A stretch of 40,413 nucleotides of DNA, from the NCBI GenBank assembly GCA_026418415.1, contig JAOABK010000014.1, positions 1 to 40,413 of the forward strand, read 5' to 3'. The notes below the pieces were generated by a model. It made no database searches, was not told the DNA's origin, and saw nothing but the letters and a program-made list of their open reading frames with translations. Position 1 is the stretch's first letter. Each line of letters opens with the position of its first letter. The position numbers and the translations under genes were made by a program. This document shows, in pieces, positions 20,653-29,985 of the stretch. The DNA comes from Pseudomonadota bacterium. GTDB taxonomy: Bacteria > CALINM01.

Positions 20653-22194
20653 ATGTTTCAAAGAGCCTTAATTAGTGTGTCAGATAAGACTGGCATTGAT
20701 GTTTTTGCTAATTTCCTTGCAAAAAAGGGAATAGAAATATTATCAACAGGTGGAACTGCTTCTTTTTTAAAGAGTAAGGGCATTAATGTTGTTGACGTAT
20801 CGGAATATACTGGCTTTCCAGAGATTATGGATGGAAGAGTAAAGACATTACACCCTAAAATACATGGAGGCATTTTATGTATTAGAAATAAAAGAGAGCA
20901 TACTGAAAGCCTTCAAAAATTAGGTATACCCTTTATTGACATAGTAGTAGTTAATCTTTATCCCTTCGAAGCCACTATTCAAAAACCAAATGTAAGCTTT
21001 GAGGAAGTTATAGAAAATATAGATATAGGTGGACCTACATTAATTAGAGCTTCTGCGAAAAACTTTCAAGATGTTGTGGTTGTTGTAGATCCTGCTGATT
21101 ATGAAAAGGTTATGGAATATATAGACAAAGGAGAGGTCCCTTACGAGTATAGGTTTTATTTAGCAAAAAAGGTATATACCCATACTTCAAGGTATGATGG
21201 AGTTATATCAAGTTATCTCAGCTCTTTAGAAAATGGTAAGGTACAACCATTCCCTGAAGTAGTAAATCTTCAATATTTTAAGGTACAGGAATGTAGATAT
21301 GGAGAAAATCCCCATCAGAAAGCAGCGTTTTATAAAGAAAAAGAAGTTAATTTTGCCTGTGTGAGTTCTGCAAAAAAAATCCAGGGCAAGGAGCTTTCAT
21401 ATAATAATATTCTCGATACCGATTCTTGTTTTAGAATAGTCCTTGAATTTGCTGAACCATCAGCGGTAATTGTCAAACATAATAATCCCTGTGGTGCAGC
21501 AGTTCATGAAGATATAGTTGAAGCCTATAAGATGGCAAGGGAGTGTGATCCCGTTTCTGCATTTGGTGGTATAGTTGCTGTAAACAGAAAAGTAAATGCT
21601 GAACTTGCTAAAGAGATAGCAGAGACATTTGTCGAGGTAGTTATTGCACCGGGTTATGACAAAGCTGCAATAGAAATCTTTGCTAAACATCCTAATTTAA
21701 GGGTTTTAGATGTGGAAGGACTACCTATGAGAATAGAGGGAATAGAATATAGAAGGGTTTTAGGTGGGATGCTCGTTCAGGATTATGATACAGAAACTTA
21801 TAAAAAAGAAGATCTAAAAGTAGTAACAAAAAGAAAGCCAACCGATGAAGAAATGAAAGCCCTTGACTTTGCTTGGAAGATTGCCAAGCATGTTAAATCT
21901 AATGCTATTCTTATTGCAAGAGATAATGTAACAGTTGGGGTAGGTGCTGGTCAGATGAGCAGGGTTGATTCTGCAAGGATTGCTGTTATGAAAGCAAGAC
22001 AGAGCACTAAGGGATGTGTAGCAGCATCTGATGCTTTTTTCCCCTTTCCTGATGGTCTTCAGGTATTAGCAGAAGCTGGGATTACAGCGGTGATTCAACC
22101 TGGCGGTTCTGTTAGAGATAAGGAAGTAATAGAACTTGCTGATAAATATGATATAGCAATGGTTTTTACTGGCATGAGACACTTTAAACATTAG
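20653..22194 (+). CDS. purH: Bifunctional AICAR transformylase / IMP cyclohydrolase
   Basis: 513 aa, normal for PurH. The N-terminal IMP cyclohydrolase domain (to about residue 195) has RALISVSDKTGI, TGGTASFLKSKGI and MDGRVKTLHPKIHGGIL. The C-terminal AICAR transformylase has RYGENPHQKAA, VKHNNPCGAAV (the catalytic Lys-His), SAFGGIVAVNR and VGVGAGQMSRVDSARIA, ending MVFTGMRHFKH. It catalyses the last two steps of de novo purine synthesis. The SD AGGAGGG is strong. It leads a plus-strand unit: the sensor kinase starts 12 nt after its stop, though the two have no obvious functional link. No riboswitch fits in the short leader. Confidence 0.97.
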   Translation: MFQRALISVSDKTGIDVFANFLAKKGIEILSTGGTASFLKSKGINVVDVSEYTGFPEIMDGRVKTLHPKIHGGILCIRNKREHTESLQKLGIPFIDIVVVNLYPFEATIQKPNVSFEEVIENIDIGGPTLIRASAKNFQDVVVVVDPADYEKVMEYIDKGEVPYEYRFYLAKKVYTHTSRYDGVISSYLSSLENGKVQPFPEVVNLQYFKVQECRYGENPHQKAAFYKEKEVNFACVSSAKKIQGKELSYNNILDTDSCFRIVLEFAEPSAVIVKHNNPCGAAVHEDIVEAYKMARECDPVSAFGGIVAVNRKVNAELAKEIAETFVEVVIAPGYDKAAIEIFAKHPNLRVLDVEGLPMRIEGIEYRRVLGGMLVQDYDTETYKKEDLKVVTKRKPTDEEMKALDFAWKIAKHVKSNAILIARDNVTVGVGAGQMSRVDSARIAVMKARQSTKGCVAASDAFFPFPDGLQVLAEAGITAVIQPGGSVRDKEVIELADKYDIAMVFTGMRHFKH

Positions 22195-22206
22195 GATTAA
22201 TAAAAA

Positions 22207-24111
22207 ATGACAGCTTTAGAATTATTACAAAATAACGTTTTTAAATTTATAGGCGAAAGCTCCATAATTTTTATTTTACAGGAAGCAGGAGAGCCATACC
22301 ATATAAGGTTTGTAAGTACTAATGTTAAAAAAATTCTTGGACTTGAAGAAAGGGATATTTTGCCTGATATAGGAAGCTGGATAAAAAGAATTCATAAAGA
22401 GGACAGAGAAAAATATATAGAGTTAGTTAATGGCAGTTTTAATAAGGGCAATTTTATAGAATACAGATTTTTGGATAAAGAAGGTTCAGTAAGATGGCTC
22501 AGGGAGGAGTTTAGAAAATTTATAATTGAAAATGAATCCGTAATATTAAGAACAATAGTGGATGTTACTACTTGCAGAAAGCAGGCAGAGCTTTATAATG
22601 AAATGTTTAATAATATTGAAGAAGGCCTCGTTGTATTTAATAGAAAACTGGAAATAAAGAATGTAAATGCAGGTTTTTGCAAAATAATAGGATTCTCATG
22701 CGATGAATTAATTGGCAAGAATTTTTTAGAGATTTTTGAAGTAAAGGGGTATCTCTTAGAAAAAAAAGTTTTAAAAGAACAAATTGATTATCTTATTATA
22801 AACAAGAATTCACAGAAGGTTTCAATAAGATTATTTAACAAATTATCACAACCAAGATATGTTGATGTACATCTATATCCAATAAGGCCTGTAACGAGTG
22901 ATTCTGTTGAAGCCTTGGTAGGGGTTTTTATTGATATTACAGAGAAGAAACATTTAGAAGATCAACTAAGTTATATCCAAAAAATGGAGACTATAGGTCA
23001 GCTTTCAGCTGGTATTGCACATGATTTTAATAATTTACTAACTGCCATTATAGGTTTTGCAAGTTTTATTGATATGAAAATTGAAGAAGGTAATCCTTTA
23101 AAGGTATATGCACAAAACATTTTGAAGGTCTCTGAAAGGGGTGCAAATCTTGTAAAAAACTTACTTACCTTTAGTAGAAAAAGGGAGTTTCAACCTTCAA
23201 GAGTTGATATTAACAGGTTAATATTAAATTCTGATCCTCTTTTAAGAAAAATGACTGGTGAGTACATATCTATTAAGTATGAGATGGCTAAGGAAGAATT
23301 ACCAGTTATGGTAGACATAACACAGATGGAACAGGTTTTATTAAATCTTGTATCAAATGCAAAAGATGCAATTACTGGTAGTGGTGAAATTAGAATCTCT
23401 ACAAAACCTTTTAAAATTGATGAAGATTTTATGAAAAGAAATGGATTTGGCTATCCCGGGGATTATGCATTAATAACAGTTTCCGATAATGGAATAGGAA
23501 TGAGTGAAGAGGTTAAAAAGAAAGCCTTTGAACCTTTTTTTACAACTAAAGATATAAATAAAGGTACTGGACTTGGTTTATCTATAGTATATGGGATAAT
23601 AAAACAGCATAATGGATATATAACAATAGATAGTAATGAAGGGATAGGCACTAAAGTTAATATATATTTGCCAGCGTTGAAAGAACATAAGCCAACAGAG
23701 GAGGAGATAAAAAGGGAGTTTCTTAATGTTAAAGGTGGTAGTGAAACAATTTTAGTTGCAGAGGATGATGATTACGTGAGGGATCTTATAAATCAGATAC
23801 TTAGTAATGCAGGTTATAAGGTTGTACTTGCAAGAGATGGTAAAGAAGCGATATCAGAGTTTATAAAAAGGAAAAAGGAAATAAGCTTGGCAATTATCGA
23901 TGTTATAATGCCAATTAAGAATGGTGGAGAGGTATTTAATGAAATTCGTCTTATAAATCCAACAATAAAGGTAATTTTTTTGAGTGGATATTCCATGGAA
24001 TTTGTAAATAATGAAGCAAAAATATCAAAGCACGCATGCTTTATGGCTAAGCCTATATCTCCAAAAGAGCTTTTGTTGAAGGTAAGACAGACTTTAGATG
24101 GTATAATATAA
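22207..24111 (+). CDS. Hybrid PAS sensor histidine kinase with C-terminal receiver
   Basis: 634 aa and soluble: no TM segment. Two PAS domains (about 15-125 with a PAC-like end VILRTIVDVTTCRK, and about 128-245 beginning LYNEMFNNIEEGLVVFNRKLEIKNVN) precede the kinase. H-box GIAHDFNNLLTAIIGF puts the phospho-His near residue 271. The HATPase motifs are NLVSNAKDAI, VSDNGIGMS, FEPFFTTK and GTGLGLSIVYGI. The receiver (about 515-630) has EDDDY, the phospho-Asp near 564 in IIDVIMP and Lys in MAKPISP. There is no output domain, so phosphate must pass to another protein. It lies between purH and an exporter operon (3-nt gap to the fusion protein), suggesting it senses a cytoplasmic signal linked to that export; this is inference. 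Confidence 0.92.
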   Translation: MTALELLQNNVFKFIGESSIIFILQEAGEPYHIRFVSTNVKKILGLEERDILPDIGSWIKRIHKEDREKYIELVNGSFNKGNFIEYRFLDKEGSVRWLREEFRKFIIENESVILRTIVDVTTCRKQAELYNEMFNNIEEGLVVFNRKLEIKNVNAGFCKIIGFSCDELIGKNFLEIFEVKGYLLEKKVLKEQIDYLIINKNSQKVSIRLFNKLSQPRYVDVHLYPIRPVTSDSVEALVGVFIDITEKKHLEDQLSYIQKMETIGQLSAGIAHDFNNLLTAIIGFASFIDMKIEEGNPLKVYAQNILKVSERGANLVKNLLTFSRKREFQPSRVDINRLILNSDPLLRKMTGEYISIKYEMAKEELPVMVDITQMEQVLLNLVSNAKDAITGSGEIRISTKPFKIDEDFMKRNGFGYPGDYALITVSDNGIGMSEEVKKKAFEPFFTTKDINKGTGLGLSIVYGIIKQHNGYITIDSNEGIGTKVNIYLPALKEHKPTEEEIKREFLNVKGGSETILVAEDDDYVRDLINQILSNAGYKVVLARDGKEAISEFIKRKKEISLAIIDVIMPIKNGGEVFNEIRLINPTIKVIFLSGYSMEFVNNEAKISKHACFMAKPISPKELLLKVRQTLDGII

Positions 24112-24114
24112 ACA

Positions 24115-25320
24115 ATGGAAAAAGAATCTTTAGAAAAACTGCAAATAAAAAAAGGTGAGTATCAAAGAGGCAAAGGAATATCAAAAAAAATCTGGATTTT
24201 CTTGTCATTTTTAATTTTATTGGCGGTCTACTTACTATTTTTTTATCATAGAACAATCACAGTAGATGTTATGACGGTTAATAATATATATCCCTATCAA
24301 AGTATTACAGTTTTGAACGCAAGCGGATATGTATCCGCTGATAGAAAATCTGCTATTGGTGCGAAGGTCACTGGTAGATTGGTAAAGGTTTATGTTGAAG
24401 AAGGGATGAGAGTAAGAAAAGGGGATATATTAGCAGAACTTGAAAGTGATGATGTAAGAGCCAATTACCAGCAGGCTCTTGCTAATTTAGAAGCGAGCAG
24501 AGAAAATATTAACTTTGCTATGGCTGAACTTGAAGATGCTAAGAAAAATTTTGAAAGAGTTAAGGTACTTTTTGATAGAGGGTTTGCAACACAATCGGAA
24601 TTTGACCTTGCTGAATCGAGATATAAAAAGGCACAGGCCCTTCTAAAGTCTTCACAAGCAAATTATAACTCTGCAAAGGCTAATTTAAACAATGCAGAAG
24701 TACAATTAGAATATACAAAATTAAGAGCTCCCTTTAATGGAATAATCCTTACCAAAGATGCAGATATTGGCGATATTATAACTCCCTTAGGTTCATCGGC
24801 GAATGCAAAAGCAGCGGTTGTAACAATGGCTGATATGAATAGTCTTTACGTAGAAGCAGACGTCTCGGAGTCTTATATTGAAAAGATAAAAAGGGGACAA
24901 AGGTGTATTATAAGTTTTGATGCAATACCCGAAAGAGTTTTTGAGGGGTATGTCCATATGGTTGTACCAACTGTTGATAGAACAAAGTCTTCAATTACGG
25001 TAAAGGTTAAGTTTATAGAAAAAAGTGAACAGATACTTCCTGATATGAGTGCGAAAATATCTTTCCTTGAAAGACCTTTAAGAGAAGATGAAAAAGATAG
25101 AAAGCTATTGATAAATAAATCTTTTGTTAAAGTTGAAGGAGATAAATATTTTGTTTTTGTTATTAAAAATAACATAGTTGAAAAAAGGGAGATAAAAATT
25201 GAAAGAGAAGAAAATAAGTATCTCTTTGTAAAGGAAGGGATAAACACAGGAGAGAAGATAGCAATACGTCCTTTAGATAAACTAAAAGACAAGATTAAGG
25301 TAAAAATAGAAGCCAAATAA
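24115..25320 (+). CDS. Periplasmic adaptor (HlyD/MacA/DevB-type membrane fusion protein)
   Basis: 401 aa. After a basic cytoplasmic tail there is one TM (IWIFLSFLILLAVYLLFFY, about residues 23-41). The lipoyl/biotinyl half-motif is at GAKVTGRLVKVYVEEGMRVRKGDILAELESDD, then a coiled-coil hairpin (about 120-195), then the second lipoyl half LRAPFNGIILTKDADIGDIITP and a beta-barrel domain. Such adaptors bridge an inner-membrane ABC transporter and an outer-membrane channel, here again arguing for a diderm. The start is 3 nt after the kinase stop, and the stop overlaps the ATPase start by 1 nt (TAATG). No TolC-like gene is in the window. Confidence 0.92.
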   Translation: MEKESLEKLQIKKGEYQRGKGISKKIWIFLSFLILLAVYLLFFYHRTITVDVMTVNNIYPYQSITVLNASGYVSADRKSAIGAKVTGRLVKVYVEEGMRVRKGDILAELESDDVRANYQQALANLEASRENINFAMAELEDAKKNFERVKVLFDRGFATQSEFDLAESRYKKAQALLKSSQANYNSAKANLNNAEVQLEYTKLRAPFNGIILTKDADIGDIITPLGSSANAKAAVVTMADMNSLYVEADVSESYIEKIKRGQRCIISFDAIPERVFEGYVHMVVPTVDRTKSSITVKVKFIEKSEQILPDMSAKISFLERPLREDEKDRKLLINKSFVKVEGDKYFVFVIKNNIVEKREIKIEREENKYLFVKEGINTGEKIAIRPLDKLKDKIKVKIEAK

Positions 25321-26024
25321 TGGCAGAGTCTAAAAATATAATAGAAATTAAATCTCTATACAAGTCTTATAAAAGGGGAAACCAAGTAATTCCTGTCTTA
25401 CAAGATATCAGCTTTAATATAAAAGAAGGGGAGTTTCTCGCTCTTATGGGGCCTTCTGGATCTGGTAAAAGCACACTTTTAAATTTAATTGCTGGAATAG
25501 ATAAACCTGATTCGGGAAGCATAGTTGTACAGGGACTGGATATTACGAGCTTAGATGAAAGAACACTTTCTAACTGGAGAGCAGAGAACGTGGGTTTTAT
25601 TTTCCAGTTCTATAATCTAATTCCTGTTTTAACTGCCTTTGAAAATGTTGAACTTCCTCTTCTTCTAATGAATTTATCAAAAAAAGAAAGAAGTGAACAT
25701 GTAGAAATGGCCCTTTCCATTGTTGGTTTATACGATAGAAAGGAACATTACCCCAGCCAGTTATCTGGTGGTCAGCAACAAAGAGTTGCCATAGCAAGAG
25801 CAATTGTAACAGATCCAACAATTATTGTAGCCGATGAGCCAACAGGAGATCTTGATAAAAAGTCTGCGGAAGATGTCTTAAATTTAATGACTCAGTTAAA
25901 CGAAAAATTTGGTAAAACCATAGTTATGGTAACCCATGACTTAAGGGCTGCAAAGCATGCAAAGACGATGAAATATTTAGACAAAGGCTTTTTAATAAAT
26001 GGTTCTACTGAAATATTTATTTAG
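25320..26024 (+). CDS. ABC transporter ATPase, MacB/LolD/DevA type
   Basis: 234 aa. Walker A GPSGSGKSTL, Q-loop FQFYNLIPVLTAFENV, signature LSGGQQQRVAIARAI, Walker B IIVADEPTGDLD and switch His in MVTHD are all intact. YNLIPVLTAFENVELPLLL is the segment typical of the MacB/LolD family (mechanotransmission rather than substrate tunnelling). It overlaps the adaptor by 1 nt and the first permease by 26 nt. The substrate is unknown: macrolide-like compounds, peptides, lipoproteins or glycolipids are all handled by this family. Confidence 0.95.
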   Translation: MAESKNIIEIKSLYKSYKRGNQVIPVLQDISFNIKEGEFLALMGPSGSGKSTLLNLIAGIDKPDSGSIVVQGLDITSLDERTLSNWRAENVGFIFQFYNLIPVLTAFENVELPLLLMNLSKKERSEHVEMALSIVGLYDRKEHYPSQLSGGQQQRVAIARAIVTDPTIIVADEPTGDLDKKSAEDVLNLMTQLNEKFGKTIVMVTHDLRAAKHAKTMKYLDKGFLINGSTEIFI

Positions 26025-27156
26025 AAATATATTTAGACATAAATTAAGAAGCACTCTTACAGTTTTAAGCGTCTCTGTGGCAGTTCTTTCTTTTTGTCTT
26101 CTAAATACAATTATTACTGCCTGGTATGCTGGAGTCTCTGCTTCTTCTTCATATAGGCTAATCGTTAGAAATGCTATATCTCTTGTGTTTTCTCTTCCCC
26201 TTTCTTATAAAGAGAAAATTAGGCAAGTTAAGGGGGTAACATATGTGGCACAGGGCAATTGGTTTGGGGGAATTTATATTGAAGAGAAGAATTTTTTTGC
26301 AAATTTTGCGGTAGAGCCAGAGACTTTTTTAAGGCTCTATCCTGAATTTATAGTTAAAGAGGAAGAAAAAAAGGCCTTTTTATCTGATAGGAAGGGCTGT
26401 CTTGTGGGAAGAAAACTTATTGAGAGATTTGGATGGAAGGTTGGAGATATTGTGGTTTTAAGAGGCACAATATTTCCAGGTAACTGGGAGTTTGTGATAA
26501 GAGGGATATATTATGGTAAGGATAAAAATGTAGATGAAAGTCAGTTTTTATTTCACTGGGATTATTTAAACGAGACCTTGAAAAAATTTGCTCCTTCAAG
26601 GGCTGATCAGGTTGGTTACTATATTGTTGGGATTAAGAATCCTGAAGATTCAGCGGTAATTTCTAAAGAGATTGATAGCCTCTTTAAAAACTCCTATGCA
26701 GAAACACTTACAGAAACAGAAAAGGCTTTTCAGTTAAGTTTTATAACCATGACTGAAGCTATTGTTATAGCAATTAAATTAGTGTCCTTTGTTGTTATAG
26801 GAATAATTCTTGTGGTTGTGGCAAATACAATGAATATGTCAGTTAGAGAGCGAAGGGGAGAGTACTCGATATTAAAAATGTTTGGTTTTTCCTATACCCT
26901 AATCACTTCAATAATTTTAGGTGAATCTTTGTTAATAGTTCTAACTGGAGCTGTTTTGGGAGTAATTTTTACCTTTCCTGCGGTAAAGGTAGTGGGAGAT
27001 ATTTTAAGTGTTTATTTTCCAGTATTTATTCTTGAATCAAAAGTAATCTTTGAATCCCTGATGTATTCTTTTGTGGTTGGTATTTTGTCAGGGATAATTC
27101 CTGCAATAAGGTCTATAAGAGTTGATCTATCAGAAGGATTGAGATGGAATATGTAA
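25999..27156 (+). CDS. FtsX/MacB-type ABC permease (first copy)
   Basis: 385 aa. A first TM follows FRNIFRHKLRSTLTVLSVSVAVLSF, then a large extracytoplasmic MacB_PCD-like domain (about 45-250) and three C-terminal TMs (about 255-280, 305-340, 350-375) forming the FtsX domain with MSVRERRGEYSILKMFGFS, the coupling segment. The end (IPAIRSIRVDLSEGLRW) is typical of the family. The start overlaps the ATPase by 26 nt, and no other start fits the conserved N-terminus better. In MacB the permease and ATPase are fused; here they are separate, as in LolCDE and DevBCA. Confidence 0.92.
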   Translation: MVLLKYLFRNIFRHKLRSTLTVLSVSVAVLSFCLLNTIITAWYAGVSASSSYRLIVRNAISLVFSLPLSYKEKIRQVKGVTYVAQGNWFGGIYIEEKNFFANFAVEPETFLRLYPEFIVKEEEKKAFLSDRKGCLVGRKLIERFGWKVGDIVVLRGTIFPGNWEFVIRGIYYGKDKNVDESQFLFHWDYLNETLKKFAPSRADQVGYYIVGIKNPEDSAVISKEIDSLFKNSYAETLTETEKAFQLSFITMTEAIVIAIKLVSFVVIGIILVVVANTMNMSVRERRGEYSILKMFGFSYTLITSIILGESLLIVLTGAVLGVIFTFPAVKVVGDILSVYFPVFILESKVIFESLMYSFVVGILSGIIPAIRSIRVDLSEGLRWNM

Positions 27157-27157
27157 T

Positions 27158-28324
27158 ATGAAGCTAATTTTGTTATATAGCTTAAGGAATTTAGTAAATA
27201 GAAAACTGACTACAATCTTAACAGCTTCTGGCATGGCACTTGTCATTCTTGTTTTTTCTGCAGTTCTTATGCTTTCTGAAGGATTAAGAAAAACACTTGT
27301 TAAAACAGGAACTCCAGGAAATGTGGTTGTTATAAGGAAGTCTTCTGGCTCTGAGGTTCAAAGTGGGATTGAAAAAGATCAAGCAAGGATCATAGAAGTA
27401 TCGCCAGAAATTTCCCTAAATGAAGAGGGTAAAAGAATGGTTTCAAAAGAATTAGTAGTACTCATAGGTCTCCCAAAAAAGGGCACTGATAAACTTTCTA
27501 ATGTTGTAATAAGGGGGATAATGGAAAGCTCATTGCCTCTAAGAAGCCAAGTTAAGCTAAAAGAAGGAAGAATGATAAGATGGGGTTCCAATGAGATTAT
27601 TGTGGGTAATAAGATCGCTGATAATTTTGATGGGGTTAGGATTGGAAATACACTAAATTTTGGACAAAGACAGTGGCTTGTAGTGGGTATCTTTGAAGGA
27701 GGTACTACAGGTTTTAGTTCTGAGATATGGGCAGATGTAGAACAATTAAAACAAGCATTTAGAAGACCCAATTATTCGTCAATGATTTTCAAACTTTCTA
27801 ATGCAAAGGATTTTGATATTGTAAAGGATCGTTTAGAAAAAGATCCTCGTCTTACTGTTGAAGTAAAAAGAGAGATTGAATATTATGAAGATCAGTCTGC
27901 AATGATGGCTAAATTCATAAAAGTTCTTGGTGTTTCGATGACGGTGGTTTTTTCTATAGGTGCGATTCTTGGTGCTATGATTACCATGTATTCTGCAGTA
28001 GCCCAAAGAAAAAATGAGATAGGAACATTAAGAGCCCTTGGATTCCAGAAAACTACAATACTAACTGCTTTTCTTGTGGAATCTCTATTTTTAAGTTTGA
28101 TTGGTTGTGTATTTGGCCTTTTTCTCTCATCTTTTTTACAGCTTTACACAATCTCAACAATGAACTGGCAGACTTTCTCTGAATTAGCCTTCTCCTTTAC
28201 CCTTACACCTAAGATAATTTTACAATCTCTGTTATTTTCGGTTATTATGGGTTCATTGGGGGGGCTGATCCCTGCATTAAGAGCCTCAAGACAGAAAATA
28301 GTGGATGCCTTAAGAACGGATTAG
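27158..28324 (+). CDS. FtsX/MacB-type ABC permease (second copy)
   Basis: 388 aa with the same architecture as its neighbour: N-terminal TM after LRNLVNRKLTTILTASGMALV, an extracytoplasmic domain (about 45-265), and three C-terminal TMs with the coupling segment AQRKNEIGTLRALGFQK and the end IPALRASRQKIVDALRTD. It starts 1 nt after the first permease's stop. Two different permeases suggest a heterodimer, as in LolC/LolE. The end overlaps the convergent ychF by 4 bp, leaving no room for a terminator. Confidence 0.92.
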   Translation: MKLILLYSLRNLVNRKLTTILTASGMALVILVFSAVLMLSEGLRKTLVKTGTPGNVVVIRKSSGSEVQSGIEKDQARIIEVSPEISLNEEGKRMVSKELVVLIGLPKKGTDKLSNVVIRGIMESSLPLRSQVKLKEGRMIRWGSNEIIVGNKIADNFDGVRIGNTLNFGQRQWLVVGIFEGGTTGFSSEIWADVEQLKQAFRRPNYSSMIFKLSNAKDFDIVKDRLEKDPRLTVEVKREIEYYEDQSAMMAKFIKVLGVSMTVVFSIGAILGAMITMYSAVAQRKNEIGTLRALGFQKTTILTAFLVESLFLSLIGCVFGLFLSSFLQLYTISTMNWQTFSELAFSFTLTPKIILQSLLFSVIMGSLGGLIPALRASRQKIVDALRTD

Positions 28325-29418
28325 ACATTAAATCTAAAATATATTATGTCTCCATCTTCAACTATGTAATCTTTACCTTCTAAATGGTAAAGCCCTAATT
28401 CCCTTGCTTTGAGTTCTGACCCTGCCTTAATTAGGTCCTCATAGTGAATAACTTCTGCGCGGATAAAGCCCCTTTCCATATCACTATGTATTTTACCGGC
28501 TGCATGTATAGCCTTGGTGCCCCGTTCAATAGTCCATGCCTTCAATTCCTTTCTTGCAGTAGTAAAAAAAGTTATAAGATTAAGTAATCTATAACCTGTA
28601 TGAATAATTTTGTCTACCGCAAGCTCATGAATTCCATATTCTTCAAGAAGCTGATATCTTTCATCCTCATTTAATTCATTTATTTCTTCCTCTAATTTTC
28701 CACAAATAACCACAACTTCAATCCCTTCAGAATCTGCATATGTTTTTAAGTTGGCAAAATGTTTTGGATTCTTTAATTCCCTTTCATCAACATTGGCAAT
28801 ATAAAAATAGGGTTTCAGGGAAATAAGATTTAGTTCCTTTAGTCCCCTTTTTTCTTCTTCTGTAAAATTTTTAATTATCTCTTCAATATCATGTCTTTTC
28901 TTGTTCTGATTTATGGCATCTCTTAATTTTTTAAATGAATCTGCAATCTTTCTTTGTTCTTGTAGATGACTTTTGGCGGTTTTTTCTATTTTTCTGTCAA
29001 GAATTTCTATGTCCGAGAGCATTAGCTCTGTTTTTATTATTTCTATGTCCCTTATTGGGTTAGCAGAGCCTTCTACATGTACAATATCATCTATATCGAA
29101 ACATCTAACCACGTGAGCAATGCCGTCCACTTCTCTTATGTGAGATAAAAATTTATTTCCCAGCCCTTCTCCTACGCTTGCTCCCCTAACAAGTCCAGCT
29201 ATGTCTATGAACTTTATAGAGGTAGGTATGTAACTTTCTGTTTTAATAATTTCAGCAATTTTATCAAGGCGCCTATCTTTTACTGGAATCACACCTATAT
29301 TGGGTTCGATAGTGCAAAAGGGATAATTGGAAGCTTCAGCACAAACACTTGTGATAGCATTGAAGATAGTTGTTTTCCCAACGTTTGGAAGGCCAACAAT
29401 ACCTATTGAAAAACCCAT
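28321..29418 (-). CDS. ychF: Redox-regulated ATPase YchF (OLA1 family)
   Basis: 365 aa. P-loop GLPNVGKTTIFNA at residues 8-20, switch segment DIAGLVRGASVGEGLGNKFLSHIREVDGI, and the altered G4 motif NVDE (in YIANVDERELK), which makes YchF prefer ATP over GTP. The C-terminal TGS domain ends FHLEGKDYIVEDGDIIYFRFNV. It associates with ribosomes and responds to oxidative stress in other bacteria. It is last in the prs-rplY-pth-ychF order, 3 nt after pth, a conserved arrangement. Length is normal. Confidence 0.96.
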   Translation of the reverse strand: MGFSIGIVGLPNVGKTTIFNAITSVCAEASNYPFCTIEPNIGVIPVKDRRLDKIAEIIKTESYIPTSIKFIDIAGLVRGASVGEGLGNKFLSHIREVDGIAHVVRCFDIDDIVHVEGSANPIRDIEIIKTELMLSDIEILDRKIEKTAKSHLQEQRKIADSFKKLRDAINQNKKRHDIEEIIKNFTEEEKRGLKELNLISLKPYFYIANVDERELKNPKHFANLKTYADSEGIEVVVICGKLEEEINELNEDERYQLLEEYGIHELAVDKIIHTGYRLLNLITFFTTARKELKAWTIERGTKAIHAAGKIHSDMERGFIRAEVIHYEDLIKAGSELKARELGLYHLEGKDYIVEDGDIIYFRFNV

Positions 29419-29421
29419 AAG

Positions 29422-29985
29422 TTATCCATTAAATTTATTCATAGCAATTTGTGGTCCCTCTTCTATTAAGGTTCTAATACAGGCAATAGCTTTAATTATA
29501 GCAGAGTCTATAATCTCCCTTTCTTCTTTGTTAAATTTTTCAAGAACATAGTTTTCAACAAGCTGTTTTAAAGGTGGTCTTCCTATACCGATTTTCAGAT
29601 GGAAGAAATCTTTTGTTCCCCATTCACTAATAACAGAGTTTACTCCTCTATGACCACCACCACTACCATTCCATTTTAGTCTTAGCTTTCCCAATGGTAA
29701 ATCAAGATCATCATAGATTACAATAGTTTTAGAACCTTCTATTGAGTTTTTATATTTAACAAAATCAACAACTGCTTTTCCACTAAGATTCATAAAAGTA
29801 AGAGGTTTCAAAAGAAAAATTGGGGTACTTCCCAAGTACCCCTCACCTAAGTCATAAATTTTTTTATTTAGAAAACTTATTTTAATCTCTTCTGCGAATA
29901 GATTTATAACGTTAAATCCTATGTTATGTCTCGTATTTTCGTACTTCTTTCCGGGATTCCCCAAACCAATGATTAACCATGTCAT
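29422..29985 (-). CDS. pth: Peptidyl-tRNA hydrolase
   Basis: 187 aa. GLGNPGKKYENTRHNIGFNVI carries the catalytic His (near residue 21). LKPLTFMNLSGKAV holds the tRNA/peptide-binding Asn, and DDLDLPLGKLRLKWNGSGGGHRGVNSV is the second signature with the catalytic Asp. It frees tRNA from aborted peptidyl-tRNA. The start overlaps the L25 stop by 4 nt. All active-site residues are present and the length is standard. Confidence 0.96.
   Translation of the reverse strand: MTWLIIGLGNPGKKYENTRHNIGFNVINLFAEEIKISFLNKKIYDLGEGYLGSTPIFLLKPLTFMNLSGKAVVDFVKYKNSIEGSKTIVIYDDLDLPLGKLRLKWNGSGGGHRGVNSVISEWGTKDFFHLKIGIGRPPLKQLVENYVLEKFNKEEREIIDSAIIKAIACIRTLIEEGPQIAMNKFNG

Noticed and set aside
20648-20662. Second parS (ATGTTTCA at the purH start)
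   Set aside because: Only one half-site is present; no GTGAAACA arm follows.
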